Shown: positions 47,863 to 60,201, counted from the stretch's first letter. The stretch is DNA of 64,000 nucleotides from Ampelocalamus luodianensis (GCA_036346255.1 CM070623.1:8598407-8662406); one strand, 5' to 3'. Numbers and translations: made by a program. Notes: a model not told the origin generated them from the letters alone.

Positions 47863-48456
47863 GAGCCCATGTCCCTCTCCCTCCACCATGAAATTGTTTT
47901 TATGCTATCATGGAATGTGTCATCTTTTATCGATGTGTGCTTGTAGAATAGAAAACTGTATTTTTTTTTCATTTTTTTGCTATACTGGAATGAGTAGGAT
48001 GTTGTTGAACATGTGAGAGAGATAAATTGTTGCATCTAAGACATAAATAGCGTATCTACCAGCCTAATGTTCTTGATACATTGGCTAGTTATGGCCAAAT
48101 CATAGAATTGCCTTCCAATTATTATAGAACTGTCATTACCTTTCTTGTTTACAAGAACGATATTATCGCTCAAACATGCAAAAGAGAAACAACTGATTGC
48201 TTTGAAATGCATTGTAGTTAAAGACAGGAACAACATATGTTATGTGTACTCTTGTAGCATATATTCCAATTGATTTTTCTTGGAACACCCTCTATATTCC
48301 GATTGCAACATTATTGTTTTTATTGATTGTGTCATAAGCTGCAGGGTTAGTTCCTTTGATCTATGGTAGGCAATAGAAACAATTACATTGCTTGTTGTTT
48401 CCCTAATTTGCAAGTGTTGCAATGTAAGGACATATTGATGAACTCGAAGATCTGAT

Positions 48457-48977
48457 TGTTGGCCCGATCTTTCGATGAGAACGATAAGTTCGGTTGGCGT
48501 CGCTCAACTCTCACGATCCTGGCTACGAACACACAAGGCTCGAAAACACGTAATCGCTGAACTACTCGACAAGTCGTTATCAACCGTGCACGAATACCCA
48601 GTTGAACTGATCACGAAGATCGATTCCTGCATACACCGAAGAAGCACGCAAGAAAGGTAAATAAGCAATCTGAAATTGAAAATAGGAAGTTAATGTATTG
48701 ATAGGTGGGGTTCTGAAGAACAATATCGATGTTGATCTCGCCGACCAAGAGAACAAAGTATAAAGTAGCAAAGCTAAACTTTAATCAACAAAACCCGCGG
48801 AACAAAAGGGGCGGCAGCCATTATCTATAGGAGGAAGAGGGAGGGGGCGGTGGTACTGTTTATGCATGAATAGTGCCATATAAACAGTACCCTCCAAAAC
48901 CCTAGGGGCAACTATATGGGCCATATGGGCCAATGTGGCCAAATTAGCCCATTCGTTACATAACCTATGGACCAACA
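48457..48977. repeat. Candidate solo LTR
   Basis: It is 521 bp bounded by TGTTGGCCCG and GGACCAACA, so TG...CA with inverted TGTTGG/CCAACA ends. The flanking five bases (ctgat and attgg) do not match, so the insertion is not proven. Confidence 0.35.
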
Positions 48978-50284
48978 ATTGGTGACGTAGCACCATGGTA
49001 TGTAAATGTAGACCAAAACATATGAGTAGAAGTAGTAGATGTAGCCCGGCATATATGTGTAGAGGCAGCTCGGTCCAACTAGAAAATATGGCAATGCAGT
49101 CGCCGAAAGTTCGATCGAAGATGTGGATGTAGCACAGCGAGTCAAAGCAGTGGGTGCAGTCGAAGCAAGGAATGAAGTCAAAGCAGTGGATGCATCCTTA
49201 GGTTTGATGTCCTCATCACATATTGTGGGTGCTAGCTAGTTTGAATGGTTATACTAATGGCTAGCTGCAGTTAGCTTCGCTTTTACAATGTGCAAAGTGG
49301 TAGGAGATGAGGAAACAAATAATGTGGTATATCATTGCTTTTCCTTTTCCCTGAAAACTATGTATTTTCAGAGTGATGGGTCTATATCCATCGAGTGCCA
49401 CATATATACATATTCTTTCATTTCATCTGCTCTTCCCATGTATATGATATAGTATTGCTTCCAGGCCCGGAGCATATTCAAATTCTGTTTGAATAGTTGG
49501 TTGATCTTTGCCCTTTCTTAGCATCTATCATTATCTTAGATATTGTTTTCCCCTTCAATCATAGTTGAGAAAAGCTTTTTGCTTGGAGAGGGAACAGACA
49601 AAATCTATCCTATTCCTTCTCATACTTTGGTAAGGTATTTCTATCTTATACCCTTTTTCCCCATAAACAACCAAGCAAGAGGATATGTCTACTTCTTGAT
49701 TGCTGTAATAACTAATCTGGTAACTCATTTAGGATATTTTGGATTCAAATATTGCTAAACACATGGCTTCAATCTAGAACAGAATTGATGTATGATTGAT
49801 ATTTTTTTGCCTCTCTGTGCAATTTGCTAGTTTGTGGTTGCATGTTGCGACTTCAAGTTATAGTCTTCTGTACATTTAATTCCACAATATTTTTAGTTAT
49901 GGTGACAACACTATGCCAATATTGTATACATTAAATTCCACAAGCTATAGTCTTTTTATACATTGAATTCCACAATATTGTAGTTGCATGTTGCGGTTTC
50001 ATCAAGTTATAGTCTTCTATACATTGAATTCGTAATCTTTTCGGAGTGACATGACAACACTCTACCTCGCCATCTTTTCAGACAAAAGTCAACACACTAG
50101 GACTCAACCGTTTCAGAATTGAACAAACTACAAACATCGATTTCTGGTGTATTCTCACTCCACCATGAGTATTACAACATATGCCCTTATAAAAAGAAGT
50201 GGAAGAGATCTGGGAGAAAACACTACACAGCTAAACCCAAAATTACACTAGAGCTTGTTCACATGACAAAGAGGAAGGAGATGG

Positions 50285-51617
50285 TGTTGGAGATATGCCC
50301 TAGAGGCAATCATATTGATGATGATATTTCGTTGTATCCATGATTTAATAAATATTCCTTGAATATTACCTTTGTGTTGATTAACAAGTATGTGACTTGT
50401 TTGTGAAACTCTTTACTTGTATGATTATTCTAAAGTTATCCCTAGTCGGAGTTCATGTGAGGACACACGTGAATAATGGATTAGCACATGTATCGGTTGA
50501 TGACCATGTTTCACAGGTCATAGACATGGAGATGTCAAACCAATAATGTGGACACATGTTTAGAACATGGGGTTGGACCGACCCAACATGAGTCATAGTA
50601 ATTATTCTTATGGTTCTCTCTACACAATGTGTACGCCTTGTCCTTAGACCTGAGATTGTCGCATGTACTTGAGATGTGAATCGACCTACTTAGGGGCTAT
50701 CAAACGCTACTCAATGGCGAGTAGTTATAAAGGTAGCTTTTGGGTTTGTCATGAAGCATGTCTTTGCGAGGCATGGTCGGTCGAGATGGGATTTGCCCCT
50801 CTCTACAGAGAGATATCTCGGGCCTCGAGTGATTGGATCCAGAAATGCATGGTCATGCTACTTAAGGTTAAGAGTTAACCTAGTAAGGGATTAGGATCAC
50901 GGGATCGAGAAGAGTGGTCACTTGGAGCTCGACCAAATATCGTGAGGCAAAGGGATTGACATGTACATAACGTTGTGATGGTTCGTCCGATATGATCTTT
51001 ACGTGCGTTTAGGAGTTGGCACGTCTTGCTAGAGGCCACTACCAACTATTGACCAAGTATGTATACTTGCGTCATGTCTAAACATACGTGAACCATAGGG
51101 TCACACACTTAAAATTTGAAGCCTAATTCGGATTTGATCCGAATTAGATCGGGCATTGAGTCCTAATGGGCCTCTATTCGTAGAAGCCTATTATAAGGAC
51201 GTCTATAAAAGGAGGGCAGGGGCGCACTGGTTGGAGGATGAGTTTTTCGTGACATCCTCAAACCCTAGCCGCCACCCCTCCCACGCCCTAGTCGCTCGCG
51301 CGGATCTAGTAGTCCGGCGTGCGTCGCTTCCTCCCGTACGTGTGGATACCTTTGAAGGCGCCGCATCGTGGCGTTGGGATGAACCGCAAGAAAGGAGGCA
51401 GACGTGGGGCGCCACGACGAGGACGAGGAAGTAGTACGACTACTCTGCCCCGACGTACTGCATCAACTGAGTACGACTACACTGCCCCGACGTGCTGCAT
51501 CAACTTCCGCACCTGCGCGTCTAGTGGTAAGACCGTGATCTATAACTGCAGTGATCTTGGTTTACGGGTAGATTTTTTTTTTAATTTGCGCTAGTGTAGC
51601 CTACCCGTTGCCCTTCA
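50285..51617 (+). repeat. Solo LTR, BARE/Angela/RIRE1-like, inside the GRF gene
   Basis: It starts tgttggagatatgccctag, like LTRs of the BARE1/Angela Copia group, and ends gttgcccttca, 1,333 bp. GATGG flanks both sides (50280-50284 and 51618-51622). The gene frame is continuous across the site when the LTR and one GATGG are discounted. The plus orientation follows from the LTR start. There is no primer site or internal region, hence solo. Confidence 0.85.
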
Positions 51618-52128
51618 GATGGAGGACTCGGCGAGCTTCTACAAGAGGATAACATAGAAGCAAAAGTGGCTAGCCGAGAGGGCTAGATGGTACCTGGATA
51701 AATCTATGAAGGATGTGCCGGTACCACTGGAGTTCCCACGCCCGCAATGTATGTGTGAACTATCGGCAAAGATCATCCAGTCCACACACCTGGCGACGTC
51801 CGCTCGGGTGTGTACACATGAGGCCACTACCTTGTAAGCGTATCTTGCACACACAAAGATTTTTTACATCATATGTTCCATTCAACAAATCCCTGATTAC
51901 ACACGCGCATGATAGTAGCCGGAGATACAATGTAACTTCTTCCAATGGATCGATGGTCCAGAGATGTATGATAGGGCGTTCATCCAGCAAAAGCACATGT
52001 TGAACTATCCGATGCGAGTCGAGACTTTCGAGTGCTAGACACCTTACGTACCGAAACCCGACCCAACTGAAAAGGCATCGGACAAACCCAAGAAAGTAGA
52101 TGAGTACGATAATGCCAAATGGGCGGCA

Positions 52129-52560
52129 GATAAGGGGAAGGCTCCTACAAGTGAGACCGTGGGCCGTACTACCGCTCCCCGTCGCCTGCGCGCACTCTGG
52201 ATCCAAGAGATAAGTTATAATCAGTATGCATCATAATTATTAATTTGGGCCGACATTGTGTTATCCTAATATCATTCACTCGTCCAGCCGGATCACATGA
52301 CATGGATGACTTCGACACTGCCCGCAGTCACCGCGGGCAGTAAGGGGACAAGGGGAAGGCTCTGACAAGTGAGTCCATCAGCCGTACTACCAATCACCAT
52401 CACCCGGCCGCACTCCAGAACCAAGAGATAAGTTATGTACAGTATGGATCATAATTTTTAATTTGGGATGACATTGTGTTATCCTAACATCATTCAACCG
52501 TCTGGCCCATTTCGCAGGACATGGATGACTTTGAGACTGGACGTCACCGCCACGGAGTAG
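52129..52560 (+). repeat. Tandem duplication of a 3' exon and intron (about 215 bp units)
   Basis: Unit 1 (about 52129-52320) and unit 2 (about 52346-52540) both run from aaggggaaggct...acaagtgag through ccaagagataagttat, gacattgtgttatcctaa and acatggatgactt. A third partial start (gacaaggggaaggg) is at 52567. The duplication contains an exon end, an intron and the next exon start (ttcgcag|gacatgg). Confidence 0.75.
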
Positions 52561-53142
52561 GAAGGTGACAAGGGGAAGGGAGCGATAGGCCGCCGAAACT
52601 GATGATCTTTCCATTTCAAAAAGGAGCATATGTATCGTAGGTGTATTTCGGTTTGTTGCATCGTGCATGATGTTGTCCCTTATGAACGTAACCAAACCGT
52701 GCGCGCTGTGTAATTTGCAACTTTAATATAAAGTCTATTTTAATTCACTATTGCATTGTAAAATCAACTTCAAATCTCGTTCTTTTTGGGCATTCAATTA
52801 TTGGCGTACCAAGGCAGGGAACAAAAAAAAAGGTTCAGAACATGTATTTGGGAATTAGGCACTAAATGGTCTTCGACCCTAGGTGATAACGAGCACTACC
52901 TATCATTGCAATAGGATGACATGTGCCTTCCTAATCATCCATCTGTTCTTTTAATTATTGCTATCTAAAATCAGGTTTAAAATTTTTGGAACAGACGTCC
53001 CTGGGAAATCGAATGCTAAGAATGATGCACGTGATAGTGAACTTGTACATTAAATTTTGATCTTTCGTGCTAAATGGTCCACATATGTTATGCGACAAAT
53101 GTAACATTTCTTCGGCTACAAATACCTACAAATAAAGGCGGT

Positions 53143-53414
53143 GCTGTCACACCACACGTGTTGGCGTGACAAGAGGTTTGTCACGCCATAAGTGTGGGTG
53201 TGACAATGGCCACGCGAACCCTCCACGCTGGCATGACGTGCGGACGAGAGCTTGCGTGACATGTTTGGTCATACCGATATCGGTAGCGTGATAGAGTGGT
53301 TTGGCTACACCATGGGTTATGGTGTGATTAAAGATGTTAGAATTGAAAATAAAGTTAGCGAGTAGTTAATTTTAAAATATTATTATAAAAGGGATTAAAT
53401 AATAATAAAAATTC
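53143..53414 (-). repeat. Right terminal inverted repeat of the MULE
   Basis: Reverse complement of 47273-47542 over about 270 bp. Outermost base before the duplicated TGATGATGA is 53414. Confidence 0.82.
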
Positions 53415-53423
53415 TGATGATGA

Positions 53424-53868
53424 AAGTATACTGCTAGCACATACTTGAGCAGTTGAAACATGAAAATCAGATACGCTGAGGACTAGAGTGGAAACTTGCT
53501 CGAGACGACAAGGCAGCTGCAAACACGTAAAGGATATTTATCGCCGATGCATCATCACAAATTGTCGGATAAGGCGGATAACTGACACGTCGGCCCCCGG
53601 ACTACTGGGCCCACACGTCAGTATCTCCTCTCATCAAACCTCGCGCCACCTTCCCATCTTAAACAATTCGCTCCGGGTACCAAAAGCGGCGCTTTACGTT
53701 TTGACTTTCCAACTCAGGTGAGGTGGTGCCGGTGGACGACAACGAATAGGAGGAGCAGACGTTATGCGCGGATCCGGTCCACGTGCACCGCCGAGCAAGA
53801 TGCCCTGGCTGGTAACACTTGAGCCGTCGCGTTCCAGGTGGAACGTGTCTACGGAGTGGCGCGAAGGG
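53424..53868. other. Sequence between the two MULEs
   Basis: No gene. The fragment at 53580-53860 is GC-rich (gacacgtcggcccccgg..., gccgagcaagatg...) without a usable frame. Confidence 0.35.
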
Positions 53869-53877
53869 CACAGTTGA

Positions 53878-54241
53878 TAACTTTGTTAAAATAATTAACC
53901 TATTTTTTAATTTATTTTTATTATTATTCTCTTCCCAACTTTATTTTCAAATCTGACTTTTTGTCACGCCATCGTCCGTAGCGTGGCAACACAACACTAC
54001 CACATCATAGGATAAATCTAGTTAAATAACATTTCTTGTCACGCCACTGGTGACGACATGACTAAACAACATGGTCACACCACTAGTGGTGTGGCGAGTG
54101 ACATGATTTGATCACGCTATGGTACTGACGTGATAATGTTGTTTCGTTACGCGTGGTCAAATAGGTCAGAAATAGAAATAAAGTTGTCGAGGGGCTATTA
54201 ATATAAATAAATTAATAAATAAGTTAATTAATAAAAAGCTC
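53878..54241. mobile_element. Small MULE of the same family, 364 bp
   Basis: AT-rich ends (left taactttgttaaaataattaac, right taagttaattaat...) enclose gtcacgccat/ggcgtgac palindromes like those in the large element's terminal repeats. A 9-bp duplication with one mismatch flanks it (CACAGTTGA, 53869-53877; CGCAGTTGA, 54242-54250). It has no coding capacity. Confidence 0.65.
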
Positions 54242-54250
54242 CGCAGTTGA

Positions 54251-54560
54251 CGCGCGCTTTTATGATCCTGGTAGAGTGGTAGGAGCAGCCAGGTCGCGAG
54301 GTCGTTCCAACTATTAGGAAACCGCCCGCCAGAGTCCGGTCGGAGTGGCACCTCATCCACCCTGACTATAAATAGGAGAGGACCCCAAACATGTACACAA
54401 TTCATTATTGGAAGAGCAATAAAGAGCGACTGCAGATCCTCTCATACGTGTTTTCATCTATTGTTGTGTTCTTGTGTTCTTGCATCGTTCTTACGATTCG
54501 ATTTTATATACGAGGTAATCGTTGAATTGGACTCACAATGACGGTTCCTCAACACCAACC
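54251..54560 (+). other. LTR-promoter-like fragment
   Basis: ctgactataaataggagagg (TATA at 54366-54373) is followed by a short leader and a tttgtgttcttgtgttcttgc-like U5 region, ending ggttcctcaaca. This arrangement is common in grass Gypsy LTRs. No second terminus or duplication was found. Confidence 0.35.
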
Positions 54561-57500
54561 ACGCTAAAAATCTAAATTGGGCTGTTTTTAAATTTATTTT
54601 TTCCGAGTGTTGCTGGTAATAAAACTAGTGCAACAATTTCAATTTTTTAAAAGAAATTTGAGCAAGAAAATTAATTTTTAATAGATTATCATCGTTGAGA
54701 AAGACTAAGGTTCAATTTGCGATTAGTGTGTTGTGTTTATTTGTAAAGCTACTATGAAATGGAGCTTGTGAAAAATTATTACTATGCTTTAGTAAACTTG
54801 ATTAAATATAGATAAATTTTGATCTCCCGTAGTTGTCCTCTAATATTTGTCTGTAACTTGATTGCGAGAAAAGGAGATGGTCCTAAATATGTAAAGCAGC
54901 TCAACCAAACGAGATTATCTTAATCCACCACGATAACAAACGGTGCCTATCCCATCTCTCCGGATGGAAAAGATCTTAATTCAAATTCCCTACCCATTAT
55001 AATGTATCCAAACAAACCTTATAGAAGAACATGTCTACCGCCGAGGTAATTCAAAGATTCTGAAAGTGAGAAGATCGCGAGTTCGATAGAAACGCATTGC
55101 AGGGCAATTCATCTAACTGGACGTATCCACGTGCAAAACTTGCTACTGATTCTTTATGTTGGCATTTTCATTCGAGATTCGCCTGCTATTAAGTATTAAT
55201 TGCCTCGGGAATTAATTTAGAACGTAAACAATAGATTAATCATTTCAGATCATGAATTTTCCTATATTGCAGGTCCAGAGATTATATATATAGAGAGAGA
55301 GAGGAGGTGAGTGGTTATATATTGGTCAAAGATAGCAAAGGCTACGTGCATCCACGTCTCATTTTGATACATCAACATCACAGGCGTTGTGTTCTAGCGC
55401 GATACTATTGCTTCATCATTGTACCAAATATGCCGTGAAGCTTCTTCAGAACAGCTATACGGTTCAGAGCTAGCTGAAAGTCCAGCATCAACAACCGAAA
55501 GTGCCCTGTTGCTATTGGCGGACGACGCCGATTTCTTGTACTTCACTTTTGTTGGTTTATAGGGACCTGTTTATTCCCTTTGACTCCCGAATCACGACTC
55601 CAGCACGTTTTAGGTTTCAGCTTCTTGCGACATGTTTAGATAACTGATTGAATGTACAAGTATGTAGTAGGTAATGTATAATAGGATTACATCAGTTGTT
55701 TATAGTCTTTGCAACCTAAGATTTAAGTTGATGTGGATAAAAAAGAATAAAGAAAGAGAAATATACTATCAACAATTCTGTAGACGACTGTATCACCAGA
55801 ACTAAAAAAGTTATCTAACCACATCTCTAGTGCAGCTTTTTTAGTGGCTGTAAACGTAAGAGATCTGTTCTGAGACTCTGGGTGCTTCATTTACAAAGTG
55901 AGTTTCTCTCGACATCAAAATAATCAATAGCCTAGCTTGCGAATTTTTCATAGACCACAGTGAAGAAATGGAGATACATTTGACCGTTGATTCTCAGTTG
56001 ATCTGACAGTCGAATAGTAAACCTAACAAGCCATTCAGCTATGCATTCCACCGCCGCCACCACAGCCGGTCCTCTTAGCCACACGTCTAGTCAGATTTTC
56101 TTTTCTTTTCTATAAAAGCATTCGGGAAATCAGTAGTATTTCTACGGCTACTAGAGATCGAGAAGAATGGCAAGCATCTTGCCCAGTCCAATGCAGATAA
56201 GCAGAGGAGGCATAGGAATCTCTGATGCATCATTGCGAGCATAAGGAGAGGCCGGGACAAATCCAAACGCAAAGGGGAATTCGGCTTGGTCCCCATGCAT
56301 CCTCGCCTAATCATGCTGGCCTCAGAACAACGCACCGATCGAAAGGGAGATTAATAACCGACGTTCCAAGCTGCAGGCAAGCAGACGTCTCGATCCGAAG
56401 GACAATGAATCAATCAGTTGAATTCCGATGCGTGCCGGCCGGGCAGAGCAAGCGCGGCGAACGATCTTCACCTGTCGCGTTAGCATCGGCAAGCAGCAGC
56501 CTGTTCCTTTGGATTCATGCGCTTTCTTTGACGAGAGTTTTATTCCAGTGAAATACTAGTAGTGGTACTAGTCTTCAGTAGGAGGAGGAGTATTCAGCAG
56601 GCGTGCACAACTAGGCGTTTTGCACTCTTCCGCGCTTGTGTTTAAAGATAGTACGTTCCCACGTGTATAGAGAATGCTGGCATGTTCACCGAGCAAATTT
56701 TGCCAATAAATCCCAAATCTTTAGAAAATCCACCTGTATAGAGAATGCTGTTCACTCCTTTCGATGACATGTTTGGATGGATTTTATAAAATTATCTAGA
56801 AATACCAATTAATCGTAAAGGGATGTGGATTTAGTACCACATTGCTACTTTAACCGGAGGACATTCATTTATAAGTGGGAGCACGCCCATGCCTAGTTGA
56901 ACTAGGCAAAAGAAGAATATGCGCTCGCTCTCCCGCCTCGCTTGCCCGCGGCATGCATGTCAATGGAGACACCGATCTTGAACTTGGTCGTTTGAATCAC
57001 ACCGATCTTGTGGGCCATTTATGGCAGGAATTAAATGTGTGTTAATACTGTTCCCAAATTTTATCATGCCTTAAAAAGGATTCCTTCCTAACCTTTGGCC
57101 ATCTATATGAGAAGGAGACGTCCTCTGCCCAAAACACAGAAGTGAAATGCCATTGCCTTATTCCTCCCTTGCGCTGTGCTGCTACGACTACTCCACCCCT
57201 ACGGCGGCATGCAACTTTCGTGAAGAGAGTAGTGTCTCTAGAACCATCCCCTCTCTTAGTCCTGCATAGCATGCAATCCCCTCTCTTAGTCCTGCATAGG
57301 AAGCGACGAATCAGATTTTTAGAAAGCGCTTCGCACCACTGCTCGCTACTTCCTTCTTCGGCTGCGTTCTTCCTTACCTGACCAGACCTTACCGTGACCA
57401 TCGCTGGAGCGATCCTCTGTGAGTCGCGGTGATCTTTATTTCTTATGGCTAAGTCTTACCCGCTAGCAATTTTACACAATTGCTAGTAGTAAATTGTTCT

Positions 57501-57596
57501 AGGCTTTGGCATGTTTGCACATGTATAAGAGATAGGTATATGGTTTAGTGACTAGCTGTTCAATATACCTAGTATACATGTTGCATTTATTTGATC
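54561..57596. other. Intergenic, with one duplicated segment
   Basis: No intact gene. A GA run lies at 55294-55306. The block 56330-56700 belongs to a four-member local repeat family. Two head-to-tail copies of atcccctctcttagtcctgcatag lie at about 57246-57269 and 57276-57299. The frame 56225-56551 (108 codons) ends in a sequence repeated in the later copies but has no domain I know. Confidence 0.4.
56430..56700 (+). repeat. Local repeat family, member a
   Basis: Runs from gccgggcagagcaagcg through cctttggattcatgcgctttcttt and cttcagtag...caggcg to cacgtgtatagagaatgc. Members b (58420-58630), c (59735-59950) and d (60500-60795) repeat it in the same order. Members b and c are part of the gag-containing duplication; a and d also share upstream sequence (gatcgaaag...attaa). 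Confidence 0.7.
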
Positions 57597-58893
57597 ACTA
57601 TTTTTAGGAAATAAATTAATCACAAAAGTGCACAATATTCTAACAATCCAAAAACATGGTAGACACTTTGTGATGACTGGTTTCGCTGAGGCCATAAAAC
57701 TTGAGAAGTTCGCTGGTGTGAACTTTAAGAGATGGTAAATGAGAGTGGAGTTGTGGGTCATGGCTATGAATGTATTTTGGGTCGTGAAATGGGGACCTCA
57801 TATTGTTGAAAGACAGATAGAGTACGACACAACTATGATAATGTTTGCCGGGTGCATTCTAAGCGTGCTATCTAACTAGCTTTACGATGTGTATATGCAC
57901 ATCAAGAACGCTGCTGAATTGTGGGCGCACTCAAACATAAGTTCGCTACCTCTAATGTCGGACGTGAGTTGTTAGTCATAGAGCAATATCATACCTTCAA
58001 AATAGTTGATAACTGTCCTATAGTCAGGCAGGCCCACGAATTACTCATCGTGAGGGAACTTGTGTACTTTGGCTGTCAGTTGCCCGATAAGTTTGTTGCA
58101 GGGGGTATTATTGCCAAATTACCTCCATCAGAGAAGAATCTCGTCACATCTCTAAAACACAAAAAGGCAAGACATTTCTGTTGAGGGTCTTGTTGCCGAC
58201 CTTGATGTTGAAAAGAAAGTTCAGACAAAGGACGTGCCGCTAAAGGTATCCGAGGGACAGTCTAGCGCCAATGTTATACAACACGCTGGTAATACAAAGA
58301 ATAAAGGGAAAGCAAGCCAAGGTCGTTCGGACCACAAACTTAAAAAACCCAACCACAACAATAACAAGAAGAAAATGAACACATGCCAAGAACTGCTGCG
58401 ATCGAAAGGGCGGAAAGAATCAGCCGGGGCAAGCAGCAGCTTATTCCTTTGGATTCATCCGCTTTCTTTATGCATAGTTTTATTCTAGCTAGTGATACTA
58501 CTACTAGTCTTCAGTAGTAGCAGGCAGGCGTGCACAAGTGCATAGGCATTTCGGACTCTTGCTGTCCCTCTCCTCTTTTTTTAAACAAAGTGCATTCCAA
58601 CGTGTAAGAATGCCGACATGTACACCGACAGCCCACCCCCTGAAAAACAAAAAAAAGTGAAGGTGGCAGCCCAAACCGAGGCCAGAAATAAAAGCTGAAA
58701 TTAACCGAACCCATTTCGTTGGAGATATGGGCACCGATGGATCAGACAACGGGCTGAGCTACAGCATGTGGGCCGTCTCACGCCCAACCCATCTTCTTAC
58801 ATTAAAAATCTACGGTGGGTTGCTACGCTCGATCACTAGCTGCACGTGATGCTGATTGGCCGGTCTCTGTCTCTTCATGCAATCGTGCCATTC
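57597..58893 (+). repeat. Tandem duplication unit A (Copia gag fused to local repeat)
   Basis: From ctatttttaggaaataaattaatc to ttcatgcaatcgtgccat. It matches unit B (58894-60201) across its length. Each unit holds a gag fragment, the local repeat member and a gccgtctcacgcccaaccc...ggtgggttgctacgctcg tail. Confidence 0.85.
57673..58440 (+). pseudogene. Copia gag fragment, unit A
   Basis: Pieces of a Copia gag (UBN2 type) in several frames: EKFAGVNFKRW, RVELWVMAMNVFWVV, NAAELWA, then one 87-codon frame (57921-58184) with VIEQYHTFKIVDNCPIVRQAHEL and IIAKLPPSEKNLVTSLKHKK, and SVEGLVADLDVEKKVQTKDV. A deletion of about 40 bp removes the start of the zinc knuckle present in unit B. The gag reading runs into unrelated local sequence near 58395. 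Confidence 0.75.
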
Positions 58894-60201
58894 ACTATTT
58901 TTAGGAATTAAATTAATCACAAAAGTGCACAATGTTCTAACAATCCAAAAACATGATAGGCACTTTGTGATGACTGATTTCGCTGAGGCCATGAAACTTG
59001 AGAAGATCACTGGTGTGAACTTTAAGAACAGATGAGAGTGGAGTTGTGGGTCTTGGCTATGAATGTATTTTGGGTCGTGAAATGGTGACCTCATATTGTC
59101 GAAAGACAAATACAGTACTGCGCAGCTATGATAATGTTTGTCGAGCGCATTCTAAGCGTGCTATTTGACCAGCTTTACGATGTGTATATGCACATCAAGA
59201 ACACTGCTGAATTGTGGGTGCACTCAAACATAAGTTTGCTACCTCTGATGCGGGACATGAGTTGTAAGTCATAGAGCAATATCATGACTTCAAAATGGTT
59301 GATAACCGTTCTATAGTCGGACATGCCCACGAATTACTCATCGTGAGGGAACTTGCATACTTTGGCTGTTAGTTGCCTGACAAGTTTGTTGAAGTGCCAA
59401 ATTACCTCCATCATAGAAGAATCTCGCCACATCTCTAAAACACAAAAAGTCAAGACATTTCTGTTGAGGATCTTATTGCCGACCTTGATGTTGAAAAGAA
59501 AGTTCAGACAAAGGATGTGCCGCTAAAGGTATCCAAGGGACAGTCTAGCGCCAATGTCATACAACATGCTGGTAATACAAATAATAAAGGGGAAACAAGC
59601 AAGGTCGTTCGGATCACAAACTTCAGAAGAACCAACGAGAGCAACACCAATAAAAAAATGAACATACCTGCCGCTTTGTTTGCTGTAAGAGCGGGCATTA
59701 CGCCAAGAACTGCTGTGATCGAAAGGGCGGAAAGAATCAGCCGGGGCAAGCAGCAGCTTATTCCTTTGGATTCATCCGCTTTCTTTATCGACAGTTTTGT
59801 TCTAGCTAGTGATACTACTACTAGTCTTCAGTAGTAGCAGGCAGGCGTGCATAGGCATTTTGGACTCTCGTTGTCTCTCTTCTCTTTGTTTTAAACAAAG
59901 TGCATTCCGACGTGCACACCGAGAATGCCGACATGTACACCGACAGCCCACCCCCTGAAAAGCAAAAAAAGTGCAGGTGGCAGCCCAAACCGAGGCCAGA
60001 AATGAAAGCTGAAATTAACCGAACCCATTTCGTTGGAGATATGGGCACCGATGGATCAGACACGGGCTGAGCTACAGCATGTGGGCCGTCTCACGCCCAA
60101 CCCATCTTCTTACATTAAAAATCTATGGTGGGTTGCTACGCTCGCTCACTAGCTGCACGTGATGTTGATTGGCCGGTCTCTGTTTCTTCATGCAATCATG
60201 C
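58894..60201 (+). repeat. Tandem duplication unit B
   Basis: Direct repeat of unit A. It starts actatttttaggaattaaattaatc and ends ttcatgcaatcatgcc. It keeps the zinc-knuckle bases deleted in A but has more stops within gag. Confidence 0.85.
58970..59745 (+). pseudogene. Copia gag fragment, unit B, with zinc knuckle
   Basis: The same gag segments as unit A, more degraded, then CRFVCCKSGHYAKNC (about 59667-59711), a CCHC knuckle (C-x2-C-x4-H-x4-C) that binds RNA in gag proteins. It passes into the local repeat near 59725. It has no protease downstream. Confidence 0.72.

Larger units (their letters stand above)
50119..52590 (+). pseudogene. Broken GRF-zinc-finger gene inside the MULE
   Basis: GRF-type zinc fingers bind nucleic acid and are common in plant transposon-borne genes. 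The reading starts upstream of 50284, is interrupted by a solo LTR, and resumes in the same frame at 51623 with DSASFYKR. An in-frame TAG follows at about 51654. After it come WLAERARWYLDKSMKDVPVPLEF and RPQCMCELSAKIIQS (first zinc ligands). A probable intron (donor gtaagc near 51835, acceptor near 51918) leads to CNFFQWIDGPEMYD, the second half of the GRF finger (51930-51972). A stop (tag, near 52034) precedes VPKPDPTEKASDKPKK. The 3' part contains a tandem exon duplication. At least two stops make it non-functional. Confidence 0.65.
47273..53414. mobile_element. Mutator-like element (Pack-MULE type) with long inverted repeats
   Basis: The left end (47273-47542) and the reverse complement of the right end (53143-53414) match over about 270 bp: gaa-ttttt...ttatttaatcc, taactttattttcaattct, ctcgtccgc...gccagcgtggagggc, cttgtcacgcc. 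A 9-bp duplication with one mismatch flanks it (TGGTGATGA, 47264-47272; TGATGATGA, 53415-53423). These are the hallmarks of Mutator-like elements. No MURA transposase is seen. The interior holds a GC-rich exon-like piece, two LTR-type insertions and a broken GRF zinc-finger gene, so it looks like a gene-carrying, non-autonomous MULE. Confidence 0.82.

Noticed and set aside
48457..48977. Complete LTR with primer site
   Set aside because: The termini look right, but there is no target duplication, no convincing primer site or polypurine tract, and no partner LTR.
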